In this document: positions 19,301 to 28,617 of the stretch, one piece after another
Numbering within the stretch: position 1 is the first letter of the stretch
Layout of the letters: every line of letters begins with the position of its first letter
Position numbers and translations under genes: made by a program
NCBI GenBank assembly: GCA_007026445.1
Contig: VDMD01000001.1
Location: 2,170,001-2,234,000 of the forward strand
Reading direction: 5' to 3'
DNA: 64,000 nt
Source of the DNA: Schizophyllum amplum
Lineage: Eukaryota; Basidiomycota; Agaricomycetes; Agaricales; Schizophyllaceae
The notes under the pieces: model-generated
What the model was told of the DNA's origin: nothing
What the model saw: the letters and a program-made list of their open reading frames with translations, nothing else
Database searches by the model: none

Positions 19301-20393
19301 CGCAGCGCATCACCTCCAACCGCTCGCCCGTCTCAATCTCAGCAGCCGCCTTGAACGCGCAAATAGCGGCCCAAGTATCGCTCTTCTTCTTCAGGTAGAC
19401 CACCGTCCGCCAGCGCTCCTTGTCATCAATGAAGGTGATCCAGTAGCGGTACCCCTCCTTCGTCGCCACAGGCATCGGTCCCTTCAAGTCCGTGTGAACG
19501 AGCTCGAGACGCCGCGTTGCGCGCTCTCCCGGACCGCGCGGAACGGCCTTCCGAGTCTGCTTCCCCATGATACACGGTTCGCAGATCGGGTCCGGCGCGG
19601 TGAAGGTGTCGAAGCGCATGCCCTTAACGAGCTTGCGACTGCGCAGCTTGCCGATGTCGCCGTGGTTGACGTGTCCGAAGCGGCGATGCCAGAGCGAGGC
19701 GTCGAGAGGGAGCGTGGTGGACGCAGCGCCGGCGCTCTGCACACGCGGTGGCCGGATGTAGCCGTCGAGATAGCCCGTGTTTGACCCATCCACACTTGCA
19801 GTGCAGACAAGCGCACCTCCGTGGTAGAATGATGTGGTCCTGTCCACAATGCGCACCTCATATCCCTTCTGAGTCGTCAGATGATAGATGGACAGCAGAT
19901 TAGGGGCGAGGAGGGGAACGTGGAGGACATCAAAGAAGACGATAGGGCGCAGCTCCTTGTTGTTGACCACTGGCTGGAACTCGATTGATCCAATGCCCTC
20001 TGAATAGACCAAAACTCCGTTGGCTAGACGGATGGGGACGCGGTGGGGCGAGTAGGAGACGAACCAGTCGCGTCTGGGGGTCATGTGCAGAGAGGCGCCA
20101 GTGTCAGTGTTCAGGGAGGAGGCGGCCTTGGTCTTCAACCACTCGGTGTGGGCTACAGAGCCGGCCTGAGTGGCCGAAGCGGCGTAATGCACGGCAGCAC
20201 GTGATCGGTGACGTGTCATCGCGGGGCGCGTGGGCGGCGGTGACGGCGTTTTCGTCGTGGGCGACGGGTATGGGCGGGATGGGGAGAACGTGGCGGATGC
20301 AATGGTGGCGGTCCGAAGCGAATCGGGGCCGAAATGGGCGCAGGGCGGCGCGTTCGAGATGGGGATCCGAATTGGCCCGATCGGAGACTGCAT
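16338..20393 (-). CDS. pol: Copia Pol polyprotein without Gag (element F)
   Basis: Uninterrupted 1351-aa frame. The first about 85 residues are translated leader and linker, and the true start is uncertain. Order: protease (TDTGASLHMTPRRDW), GAG-pre-integrase zinc site (WHRRFGHVNHGD..CEPCIMGKQ), integrase (VHTDLKGPMP, CDAGGEY, QNGVAERANLT), a long proline-rich linker, and reverse transcriptase (WWVFKVKRKADGS, AFLNGWLDEEIYMRQPPGF, LYGLKQASHVWH, FVDDM). RNase H follows (TDADHGGNPDNGRSTSG, STTEAEYVAA, DNNSALQVARNPEHHGRMKH). The coding potential looks whole for copying and integration, but no Gag is encoded. It could in principle act on RNAs of gag-bearing relatives. Confidence 0.92.
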   Translation of the reverse strand: MQSPIGPIRIPISNAPPCAHFGPDSLRTATIASATFSPSRPYPSPTTKTPSPPPTRPAMTRHRSRAAVHYAASATQAGSVAHTEWLKTKAASSLNTDTGASLHMTPRRDWFVSYSPHRVPIRLANGVLVYSEGIGSIEFQPVVNNKELRPIVFFDVLHVPLLAPNLLSIYHLTTQKGYEVRIVDRTTSFYHGGALVCTASVDGSNTGYLDGYIRPPRVQSAGAASTTLPLDASLWHRRFGHVNHGDIGKLRSRKLVKGMRFDTFTAPDPICEPCIMGKQTRKAVPRGPGERATRRLELVHTDLKGPMPVATKEGYRYWITFIDDKERWRTVVYLKKKSDTWAAICAFKAAAEIETGERLEVMRCDAGGEYITKAMLEQARREGWRLEFTEPDEPHQNGVAERANLTLANAASSMLWEAKLPPSFWAHAVSAFNHVDNRAPTSSLPPNKTPYIGWKRKKPDVSYFRVFGCLAYVLVKKRHRRALEPHSQKCIFIGYPPGTKAWLFWNPATQKTLISSHAVFDERYMPGNSTKSINLITASLLDRGEGPPDFGDAADQGGDGESPPNRESDDSDDDAVYDLPPPPSGQPAPPAPQLQTPPPSSPPRAPTVEPPTTPPSAPVPAPQAPRSVRVGPPSLLLQRGREKEQEQVQQRATRRRPPSPEAPPNRGEVPEWLADPPRPPTDPFAGPSRPVRQSAPRFNMSERALQERAMRPPAPPPRSRWASGPPVVSPNRYTPLEASIEEIEEEKEEKEQEMEMEKETPPVEHDSGSGSDDELLLKDDTAVPGEHAMQAGLDYVFDGVQEEQWSVEQGLDYAYSSVVPADAQQTEPRTFAEALRRPDRSKWIDAAFDEMQALIDNGTFELVQLPPGARAIGSWWVFKVKRKADGSIERYKARCVAQGFSQRPGFEYTETFAPTPKWSAIRAILALAAIEDLVLYSVDISNAFLNGWLDEEIYMRQPPGFEMRNKDYVWRLKKSLYGLKQASHVWHETLNKVLCDMGFTRILCDHSVWVFGRDEARIVIPVFVDDMTIAAKTDAQAQEIIEELKKHFKLRELGPTSWLLGVEIQRERSQRKLSLSQRQYCVDILERYGMADCKPVVSPLDQAVKLTADDAPKTPEDIDYMSSRSAEYVSAVGAVAWLAIATRPDLAYPVSVLARHTGHPGRKHWQALQRVFRYIQGTLDLKLTYDGNAVGARSELFYTYTDADHGGNPDNGRSTSGHIVMMAGAPVSWASKLQTIVALSTTEAEYVAAVSAGQEMLWMRHFLTELGYSVKDAPSTLYIDNNSALQVARNPEHHGRMKHLDLRFYWLRDEVHKGSICLVHLATENMPADMLTKALGRSKLQHMVGLTGLVR

Positions 20394-20568
20394 GTTTGCG
20401 CGGGCGATTGCGGGCGACCAGGCGATTTTCGCGGAACGCGGGTTGGCACAGGGGTGGAGGGGACCCGTGTGCTTAGAACGCCGCTCGAACGGAGGGAATC
20501 GCAGCTGAAATGCGCCGGCAACGGCGAATATGGTGCAGAGGTCGCTTTTGCTTGATCTGAGTGGCTAG

Positions 20569-20586
20569 AGCGCGGGGCTCATAACC
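20569..20586 (-). other. Primer binding site of F (half-tRNA type)
   Basis: The minus strand reads GGTTATGAGCCCCGCGCT next to the LTR end, the same site as in E and A. Confidence 0.8.
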
Positions 20587-20698
20587 TATCCGAGGTAGAA
20601 CAGAGGATCAGATCAGACTAGAGCGACAGCACACAAGTCAGAGATGTATAGCAAGCTATAGAACGTGTAACTACGCACCTAGAGCGACAGCACACAAG
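20587..20698 (-). repeat. Truncated 5' LTR of element F
   Basis: Matches the primer-proximal third of the E/F LTR, including both copies of the internal GACAGCACACAAG motif, and stops after the second. Confidence 0.85.
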
Positions 20699-20963
20699 AG
20701 CTGCCTCGTGTTGAGGCCACGCGTCATTGCATAGCCACCTTGGGTGGCTCCTGGAACTGTGTTCAGTGACCTGTATGTCTTCCAACAGCAGGAACCAACC
20801 ACTCTGGCTTCATCCGTTCATTAGATAGGCATGTAAATAGGCAAATGTTAAAGTGGTCTATGATGAGACGGGCCGTTGAATGTAACTCGGCAAGGCAACG
20901 GAAGTCCTCGTTGTGTGGATTAAGGAACTTGCAGTAGATAAAGGAAATGCGGGGTTGGTAATA

Positions 20964-21567
20964 CTAGGCAGCCATCCCACAGTAATGTTGAGTCGAGTGA
21001 ATGGTGGTGATCGCCCCTCCCATCTTGTAGCACCGTTTGCATACGACGACGAACCTCATCTCTAACCATCCCAGTTCGGGGACTGCCAAGGGCTCCCCTG
21101 GGTACGTTTCTACATGGGCGTAGGGATTCTCGAACGTCGACCGAAACAAAATGCAGCCCGCGGGTACCGTGAATCCCCTAAATTCCCGAACGCCCGCATC
21201 ACCATTCATAACGAGCCATTCGCCGACGAGTACCGGGAGTTCAGCCCGGAAGAGGTTCTTTCTGTGCTGCAGGCTGTCAGACATAGCGGGCGGCAGTGAA
21301 TGCCTCCAACATACCAGAGAGTGTAGGCGGACATGTGCAAACCTGGGTGTGCGCTGCCTCTGTATGATGTGGCAAGGTATGGCCATGAACCGCTTCCGGC
21401 GTATGACCAACTCAACTGCTCGGCCTGACTCTGGGAGTGGTGCAGGTATGGTATCCATCCAGTCCATCCGCAGCAGCGCCTTGTTAGGTAGGCGGTAGAA
21501 CGGCGAGGTTTCGGCCACGTTGATGCCCTTGCTGGTGAGCGCGCGTGTGTAGTTGCCGGACACAATG
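20964..21567 (-). pseudogene. 3' fragment of an unrecognised gene cut by element D
   Basis: Open minus-strand frame running from the LTR of D to a stop at 20964, about 200 codons. Visible stretches include ALTSKGINVAETSPFYRLPN, LVGEWLVMNGDAGVREFRGF and ELGWLEMRFVVVCKRCYKMG. A CKRCYK pair could belong to a zinc site. The 5' part is absent; D inserted there or the region was deleted. A small intron between about 21270 and 21345 is possible. I do not recognise the family. Confidence 0.4.
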
Positions 21568-21703
21568 TGTTGGAGTTGGTGTGCTTGGACCGGCCCGATT
21601 GGGATAGTCACACTTAGTTACGAGTTACACCTGTCACTTATGCTTTGTCTTCGACCATCATCTTGCGTGTTTGTGTCAGTGTTTGTGCATTCTTCTCTTG
21701 ATA
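21568..21703 (+). repeat. 5' LTR of element D
   Basis: TGTTGGAGTTGG..CTTGATA, a close but not identical match to the LTRs of element A. Confidence 0.9.
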
Positions 21704-22034
21704 GGTGATGAGCCCCGCGCTCTAATCATATCCCCCAACCCCCAAACTCACTCGCCTTTTTCCAAAACTCGCTTTTTCATCCTCTGAAAATTTTCGCCCC
21801 CATCGATCGCCCTTATCTGCACCATCTACCCACTATGTCGATCCCTAGCTATGCTGTCAACAGTCTTATGGACAAGGAGAAGCTCCGGGGGGAGGAGAAC
21901 TGGTACGCCTTTGAGGAAAACATCATCAGGTTCTGCCGCGGCATCAACGCCACCTGGGTCACCAGCGACAAGACCACCAAGGTGGCTGATGCCGATGTCG
22001 CTCTAGACAATGCCATCGGCTTCGTTCTTGCTAC
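21568..22034 (+). mobile_element. Gag-only-type element D, truncated
   Basis: 136-bp LTR close to those of element A, primer site, leader and the first 66 codons of the same gag. It is cut at CTTGCTAC and joined to an LTR of another family (G). The primer site has one change (GGTGATGAG). Confidence 0.88.
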
Positions 22035-22044
22035 TATTGAGTGA
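21835..22044 (+). pseudogene. gag: Truncated copia gag (element D)
   Basis: The first about 66 codons match the gag of element A (MSIPSYAVNSLMDKEK..DNAIGFVLAT) with one visible change (V to I). The frame then enters the neighbouring LTR and stops after two codons. Zinc knuckle and C-terminus are missing. Confidence 0.88.
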
Positions 22045-22175
22045 AGAAAGGGGGCGCAGACACAAACACCAACACAAAAGGTGATGGTTCAGGACGAGAG
22101 AGTACAATGGGAACAATGACTACCTAATCCGGCGGACTTCCCCATTGGGCCGGTCCAAGCACACCAATCCCAACA
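22035..22175 (-). repeat. Lone copia-type LTR G
   Basis: 141-bp sequence with LTR ends (TGTTGGGATTGG..CACTCAATA on the minus strand). Its first about 30 bases are shared with the A/D LTRs, but its body differs. D gag lies on one side and B pol on the other. The flanking five bases (GCTAC and CACCT) are not a duplication, so it marks a recombination or deletion joint and not a simple insertion. Confidence 0.75.
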
Positions 22176-24035
22176 CACCTTGTACCTCTGCTTTGAGGTG
22201 ATGGGCTTGACCCCAGTTGGGATCGGGACCTCTTCAACAACGTCGTTCAGCTTGAAGCTGTTCAACTCTTCCGACTGCGCATCAAGCCACCTGTCTCTGT
22301 CCGGACTTGCCATAGCCTGTGCCCACGTATCGGGGACCTTCCGCGCACCGCTGCTAGAGCGCCCACCAGTGGCGGCGCCCGCAAAGAGCTTGTCCTCCAT
22401 GAAAGAGAGGTTGGCAGATTCCTTGTCAAGCTCTGGCGCTGGTGCTTCCTCGGCGGGTTCTGGCGGAGGCGGAGACGGAGGCGCGGGTTCAGCGGGCGCC
22501 GCCTCACGGGCTGCTCTGCGCTCTTTGAGCTGTGCCTCTCGTTCGCGGATCTGGGTGTGCCTCTTCTCCCGCTGTTCACTCTGCAACCTTTGCTGTCGCT
22601 CGCGGGTCTCGAGGTAGCCGCTATCCTTTGGCTTGGAGGCCTTCCGCTCCTGTGGGGTGCGTAGACCAGCCCGGCGAGACGGTCCAGGTTCTGGCGCAGA
22701 AGGTGGTGGCACCTCATTTGGCAAGGATAGGCGGGGAATCCGTGAGGTCCTCTCCCAGCGGCGTGGAGCACGCTCGGCTGGCTCAGGTGAGGTTCCACGG
22801 CTGGATGGAGGAGAGTCTCCCACTGACTCTGGCGCAGGTGGTGCTGGTCCTCCCACTCGACCTGGACGGGGTGGTGGAGGTGCATTGTCATTGTCCTCGT
22901 CGTCATCAGGTGGTGAGGAGATGTTGCGCGGGCGGATATGCTTGCGGAAGTCCTCCCACTGCTCGTCGTCGTCTTCAGAGCGCAACTTGGCTGGGGCGGA
23001 GGAGGCATCGTCAAATTTGACATGGCGCGACGTGAAGATCTTGCCGGTGGAGACTTCCAGGAGCTTGTAGCCTTTTGTCCCCTCCGAGAGTGCGTAACCG
23101 ATGAATACGCAGCGGCGGGCCTGGTCAGCGAACTTCCCCTTGCGGAGCTTCTTGTCAATGAGGGGATAAGCTGGGCAGCCGAAGGGATGTAGGTCGCTGA
23201 GGTTGACCGGGCGCTTGACCTTGCGGAGGCGGTTGCGCGGCAGCTCCCCCTTGTGCTGACTGGCGGGGGAGATGTTGATGGTATCGGCTGAGTACTGCAT
23301 GGCGTATGTCCAGTAGTTCCGCGGGAGTCCTGACGCGGCAAGGTTGGTGATCGCCCGGGTGACCAATGTCTGGTTCATACGCTCGGCGATCCCGTTCTGC
23401 TCCGGCGTGTACGGGTTGGTCTTCTCGTGGATGATGCCATGCTTGCGAAACTCGGCCTCGATAGCTTTCGAGGTGAACTCGCCACCGCCATCAGTTCGGA
23501 AGAACTCGATCCAGCCTTCCAGCCACTCCCACTCCTCGATGGGGTTTCCAGTTTCGCGCTCGCGCTGGAGGCGCCACTCTCGAAGCTTCTTCAGCACCTC
23601 AGACTTCTTGTGCGTGAAGATGACCCAGATGTTTGACGAGAAATGGCAGACCAGGACGATCCAGTAGAGGAGGCCGCCAGGCCCGGCGGGTGAGACTGGA
23701 CCACCAACGTCGCAGGACACGAACTGCAGGGGATGTGTGGCGCGAGTCGTACTCCGCTTGAAGGGTAGCTTCTTTATCTTCCCCATGATGCATGGCTCGC
23801 AGAAGGAAGGAATGCCGGTGAGCGTAGTGACGCCCTGCAGCTGGTTATGCCGGACCATGTTGCGGAGGCTCTCATGGTTTGTGTGACCCATGAGGTGGTG
23901 CAGGCAGTTGATGTGATGTCCATGGCAAAGGCGGCATGCTCGTCCATGCCCAGCGGCTGGCAGTCGACATGGTAGAGGCCGCTCTTCCGCTTGGCAATGC
24001 AGGCAACATCGTCCAACGAGTTGCGCACCACACAT
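22176..24035 (-). pseudogene. pol: Copia integrase and start of reverse transcriptase (element B)
   Basis: The frame contains LHHLMGHTNHESLRN..CEPCIMGKI (zinc site) and integrase (DGGGEFTSKAIEAEF, EQNGIAERMNQTLV). A proline/glutamate-rich linker and the first residues of reverse transcriptase (AQAMASPDRDRWLDAQSEEL) follow. Compared with C there is a 39-bp in-frame deletion after ITSK, and then the sequence breaks into LTR G. It lies -1 relative to the gag-protease frame because of a 5-bp duplication (see 23910-23919). Confidence 0.88.
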
Positions 24036-25378
24036 GTATTGCCTTCGAAGACAACGCGCATACCACTCTTGGTGATTTGCGGGACCGAGATGAGAGTGAG
24101 GGCAAGGTCGGGGACATGGAGCGCGTCCTTGATTTCAAAGTCGCGCATGCCGTCTGGTGTTCTGGCTGAGAAGCAGAGGGTGCCCTTCCCAATAGCCTTG
24201 ACAATGGAGTCGTTGCCCAGGTGGACATCGCGCGGCGACTCAAGCTTCCGGTAGGTGCCCAGTTCGAAGTAGCAGTCAAGGTTGGACATCGTCTTCGAAG
24301 CACCAGAGTCCATGATGGTGGCCTTTTTCCGCTTGGAGGGGCTGGGATCGGACGAGACATAGGCGGAAATCTTCTTGTAGGTGCGAGTAGAGATGACATG
24401 CGCTTCGTCTACATCAGAGTCCGAGTCCGAGTCCGAGTCCGACTCCTTCTTGCGCTGCGCAGCGCGATTCGCCTTCTCCCTCCCCTTCTTCTTCTTCGCC
24501 TTCGCCTCCTCGATGGCCTTCTTCCCTTCATGACACTCCTTGGTGCCATGGAAGCCGCCAGGACCATGCCATAGGCATCCCTTCGGCTGCTTCTTCGCCT
24601 TCTCCTTGCCCTTCGACTTCTTCGACGAGCTCACGCGTGGCGCGCTGGCGGCGTGGGCTTGCTCGTCGTTCTCGTCGTCAGACTCCTCGTGCTTCGTGGG
24701 GTGAGCACGGAGCTTCGCCTCCACACCGTCTAGCGTAAGCGGGTTGGTAGGGGTGGCAGAAGCAGAGATGGTGGAGGAGAGGATCTTGTACTCGTCGTTG
24801 TCTGGGAGGGAAGCAAGGAGGATGAGGGGAGTGAGGGAGGAGTTGATGGTGAACTTGAGGGTGTCGAGGCGCTCGATCATCTGACGCATGAGCTGGAGGT
24901 GGGTGTTCATGGTCTTGTTGCCGATCTGGCCGTCCTCAGGCAGCTTGAGGCGCGTCCGCATCAGCTTGATGAGGATGCCGAGGGCGGACTCCGCCGTGTT
25001 TGTCTGCTCGAACTCCTTGGTGAGTGCGTCCCAGAGGTCCTTGGTGCTCTTCTGCTGGCGGTACTTCAGCGTGAGGGAGTTGGAGAGCTTGCTGCGGATG
25101 GTGGCGAGGGCATGGCTGTTGCGATATTGCCAGCTGTTCCTCCGATCGGTGGAAATACTGGTCGCCGGAGCGGTAGAGGAGGTGGTGCCAGCACCTGGGG
25201 AGGGGGATGTTGCGCCTGCGGGCGTTGTAACCGTGATCGACGGTGTCTGCGGCTCCGAGCCGTCGATGATGCCCATGAGGTCCTCCTTGTTCAGGAGGTC
25301 CCCCATGCGTACGCTCCAGAGGGGCCAGTCATTGGGCCCATGGTGGAAGCCGCTCTGGTCCGCCATGTCCAAAGTCAT
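23774..25378 (-). CDS. gag: Copia Gag-protease (element B)
   Basis: Start taken at 25378 (MTLDMADQSGFHHGPNDW), downstream of primer site and LTR. Gag domain: DWPLWSVRMGDLLNKEDL, LKYRQQKSTKDLWDAL, EFEQTNTAESALG. A knuckle-like CLWHGPGGFHGTKEC follows. Next come a lysine-rich stretch, an SD repeat (SDSDSDSDSDVDEA) and the protease active site IMDSGASKTMSN. The useful frame ends near 23915, where a duplicated ACATC shifts the phase. The gag of B lacks the MITE that splits the gag of C and so shows the empty site. Confidence 0.88.
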   Translation of the reverse strand: MTLDMADQSGFHHGPNDWPLWSVRMGDLLNKEDLMGIIDGSEPQTPSITVTTPAGATSPSPGAGTTSSTAPATSISTDRRNSWQYRNSHALATIRSKLSNSLTLKYRQQKSTKDLWDALTKEFEQTNTAESALGILIKLMRTRLKLPEDGQIGNKTMNTHLQLMRQMIERLDTLKFTINSSLTPLILLASLPDNDEYKILSSTISASATPTNPLTLDGVEAKLRAHPTKHEESDDENDEQAHAASAPRVSSSKKSKGKEKAKKQPKGCLWHGPGGFHGTKECHEGKKAIEEAKAKKKKGREKANRAAQRKKESDSDSDSDSDVDEAHVISTRTYKKISAYVSSDPSPSKRKKATIMDSGASKTMSNLDCYFELGTYRKLESPRDVHLGNDSIVKAIGKGTLCFSARTPDGMRDFEIKDALHVPDLALTLISVPQITKSGMRVVFEGNTCVVRNSLDDVACIAKRKSGLYHVDCQPLGMDEHAAFAMDITSTACTTSWVTQTMRASATWSGITSCRASLRSPAFLPSASHASWGR

Positions 25379-25432
25379 GGCGAGAGCGGGAGAGTGAGTC
25401 GTATAGATGAGGTCTTGCTCAGCTAGGCGCTT

Positions 25433-25447
25433 GCGGGGCTCATAACC
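25433..25447 (-). other. Primer binding site of B (half-tRNA type)
   Basis: The minus strand reads GGTTATGAGCCCCGC directly after the LTR end GTGAAA. Confidence 0.78.
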
Positions 25448-25764
25448 TTTCACGAGCTAAGGATGCGCAGGATGCGTAAGACCTCAGTCTTCCTGCAGTG
25501 AGGGTAAAGACTATATTCATACCTAAGGATGCGCAGGACGCGTAAGACTAAGGTACTGTTAGCTGAGGATAAAGTAAATATAGTGTAACTCAGTCTTCCT
25601 GCAGTGAGGGTAAAGACAGAAAAGGGCGGAGCCCCTATAAAAGTAAGTGTTAGAATTCCCTAATCGGGAATTGTGAGGGTGCAAGGTACTTGGATGCACC
25701 GTGTGACGTGACACGGTGCGTCGGGCTGAAGGCAGGCTCGTCCGCCTACCCACCACTTTTGACA
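25448..25764 (-). repeat. 5' LTR of element B
   Basis: 317 bp, TGTCAAAAGTGG..CTCGTGAAA on the minus strand, matching 29731-30047 of element C. Its internal CCTCACTGCAGGAAGACTGA motif occurs twice. Confidence 0.92.
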
Positions 25765-27262
25765 CAAATGAGTATATAGGCAAGTGACTAAGTGACATAG
25801 CCCAAATAAGCATTTGGGCAGCACCTGTACAGTAGTCCTATCTTATGAACATCAGCAGCAAATGAGGCTCTGTTGGCGTAGTAGTGTTGCGCGCACCTTG
25901 CTGCGTCTGATCTAAATGTTTGAGCCACCGAAATTGTAATTTTATTCGACATGCACGCAATACTGTAGTATTTCCTTCAATTGAGCACGGGGTGTGACAT
26001 GTGACAGCGGTGCCCAAATGTACAAATGAGTAGGCAGGCGGGTGACCAAGTGACATAGCTCAAATCAACATTTAGGCAGCGCCTGGTCGGCAGTCCCATC
26101 CTATGAACAGCAGCGAAGGGAGGAGGCCAAACCCGCTAGACACTGGGTGAAAGCTTTTTGCGTTGGATGGAGATGACAACACGGTGGAAACAGGCCAAAA
26201 ATGGGCTTGAAAACACGTGCGAAGAGGAAGGGGAGGGAAACATTGAAGCGCCGGCGGTAACCAGCCACTGCAGCCGGCTTCCGGGTTACCTTTTTGGACC
26301 TGAAAAACCTTGTTTATTGTTTGAATACAATAGACATCCTGCACTCTCAAATTCAAATCCCCTAACACATATAATATGTTGTAGGATACTTCCACATATT
26401 ATAGTGCACTTAGAATGGCCAAAAACCTGCTGGAAATGTGTCAATACCATTTGTGACAAAAATTTGGGCAAACACACTGGTGACCAAGGACATCTGTGAC
26501 ATATGGGCAATATTGACCAGCCTGTGACGCGTGACTGTCTAATTGAACGAAATACTACAGTATTTATGGCGAAAATCAGCGGAAGATGGCCAAACACTGT
26601 TGTTTTTGTGTCGTTCCACCTGTGTCCCACCTTCTTGGCCTTATAATGAATTCAGTACCTGCTCATATACACAGTTCATCACAGGCAGATGTCCGAAGGG
26701 GATGGTTATGCACGAGAGAGGGATGAAGATTGTTGCCAATCAGAAGGGGAAGACGGAGAGGACCTGTCAAACATGATCGCAACGACCAAGAACGAGCTCA
26801 ATGATTCATGTTGGGAAGGGCTTGGCATGCGGCACTCTTATCGTAAAAGCAGGCCGGACCCGCTATACGCTGTGTGCAAGCTTTACGAGTCTGAGGAAGA
26901 CAATGACACGATGGAAACAGGCACAAAGAGGAAGGGGAGGGGAAAATTGACCGATCACAAGCGCCAGCAGTAACCGCAGCCGGCTTCTGGGTTACCTTTT
27001 TGGGCCTCAAAGGTGTTCTTTATCGTTTAAATACCATAGATCTCTTGCACCCTCGAATTCAGATCCCCAAGCTCTTATAATATGTCCTATAATACATCTA
27101 CATAGCACAGTGCACTTAGATTGGCTGAAAACCTGCTGGAAACACATCAATACCATTTGTGACAATATTTTGGGCAAACATGCCGGTGATCTGGGACATT
27201 TGTGACATATGGGCAATATCGGCAAGCCTGTGATGCGGGACTGCCTAAATGAGGGAAATACT
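25765..27262. repeat. Diverged tandem repeats, no gene seen
   Basis: A segment of about 90 bp at 25765-25855 (AAATGAG..GTGACATAG) is repeated at 26027-26115. A longer segment at about 26128-26590 is repeated at about 26848-27262 with a period near 720 bp. Both long copies contain GGTTACCTTTTTGG and ATTTGTGACA..TTTGGGCAAACA. The copies are clearly diverged. Frames here are not convincing as genes. Confidence 0.65.
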
Positions 27263-28212
27263 ATAGTAGTGCTGGCAGGCAGATGTGGCGAAGGCGGTGA
27301 TGGAGAAGATTTATCAGCAGATGATGGATCTTGGGCAAGATGAGCGCGGTGACCAGTATGAAATGTGGACTGTGGAGGTGAGGCATCACAACATTGAGCG
27401 TGAAAAGTGATCTGGGCAGGATGCTGGTTGGCATGCATGGCTGCAGCAACAGTGTGAGGCATGATAGCAGTGCAGAACTGCGCACGGTGACCAGGTAGTT
27501 TGCAGCGGTGACAACCCCTATCCTTCCCTTGCAGGTTACCCCAGCCATAAGCCTGCAAAGCATGCACATGGGTATGGGCAGCGGCGAATGCAACTAGAGT
27601 CTAGAGGTGACAGACCATCTGCAAAAAGACCTAACTTCTCCATCTTCTTGAACACCTTGAGCTCCGCAACAATGGTCCGGACGGAGGGAGCTGGCTTCTG
27701 GCGGGTGAGCACAGTCTTGATGGGTTGGAAGGTGGGGTCGAGGCTGTCCAGAAGCTTGTCGGAGACATTGTCATCGGCAACAGGTACATCAATGGCGGCC
27801 AGCTCGTGTACAACAGTGAGGACCTCATCTGTGAAGGTGCCTACACCAGTACTAAGGTCGTGGTAGGCCTCGCAGAAACACATACGGAGTGCCATACATG
27901 TAGACGTGTGATTTGCCATGTACTCGTCCTCGAGTACCTCCCACGGCGCGTGAACTTAACTTTTCCTCATCTGGAAGGGCATCCAGTGGTCCATGGTATT
28001 CCAAACCCGTGGTCAGGTACATTGCCCCATAGATCTGCTGGTTCCGCTGCTTCCAAAGCATCGCACCAGAGTTGGTCTTCAGGGGGGGGGGAAGGCGTTT
28101 GGAAGGCGGTCCAGAGGTCGGGGTCCAGCATGAGCATGTGCCACTGCCTGTAATTCTGCTGTCCCTGCATAGTGACCACATGGGAGAGGGTGAATTTACT
28201 AAAGGAAGACAT
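27263..28212 (-). pseudogene. gag: Decayed copia gag (element H)
   Basis: Fragments in different frames follow one another as a copia Gag would: a start MSSFSKFTLSHVVTMQGQQN (28212), then VGTFTDEVLTVVHELAAIDV and LLDSLDPTFQPIKTVLTRQK, then the zinc knuckle CHRCKLPGHRAQFC. Frameshifts separate them, including a run of nine G at about 28082-28090. No pol follows; the sequence passes into the tandem repeats. It is either a third gag-only element, now dead, or a truncated one. Confidence 0.7.
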
Positions 28213-28362
28213 GATGGGAGAGGAAATGAGTGAAGAGGGAGGAGGCAAAAATTTTCGATCAGAGATGCGGATGATGACACAGCGGGCAAAAACACAGATA
28301 GACACAGATAGACACAGAGTAGACACGGATAGATGCACGGAAACATCCAAAGGCTCATAACC

Positions 28363-28484
28363 TGTTAACCGGAGCGGCATACAGTGGCCATTAGGAGCAA
28401 AAAACAATTAATTGGTACTATCTACATTGGGAAATAAGACTGAATGGGCGGCACGGACCGGGCCGAGAATCCACCATTCCAACA
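28363..28484 (-). repeat. 5' LTR of element H
   Basis: 122 bp, TGTTGGAATGG..GGTTAACA on the minus strand, next to a primer site GGTTATGAGCC (28352-28362). The second LTR was not found. Confidence 0.65.
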
Positions 28485-28617
28485 CCCATGCTTTTTGAAT
28501 GTGCGGTCGTGTGCATCTTGAAGGTTGGCAGCTGAGCCTACTTCGTTGACTTTTTGCTGGGAAGCTGCAAGTGACTGCGCTGGTGTTGACATCATGGGGT
28601 GTCAGGATTGCGTGAAT

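Larger units (their letters stand above)
16005..20698 (-). mobile_element. Copia element F, gag-less, 5' LTR truncated
   Basis: Intact 3' LTR (16005-16312), a long pol frame, leader, primer site and the first 112 bp of 5' LTR sequence next to the primer site (20587-20698). The rest of the 5' LTR is missing, and unrelated sequence starts AGCTGCCTCG. The gag gene found in sister element E is absent: the leader runs straight to the protease region. Confidence 0.88.
22176..25764 (-). mobile_element. Copia element B, 3' truncated
   Basis: 5' LTR, primer site, gag and most of pol up to the start of reverse transcriptase. The rest of pol and the 3' LTR are missing. It is the same family as element C. 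Confidence 0.9.
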
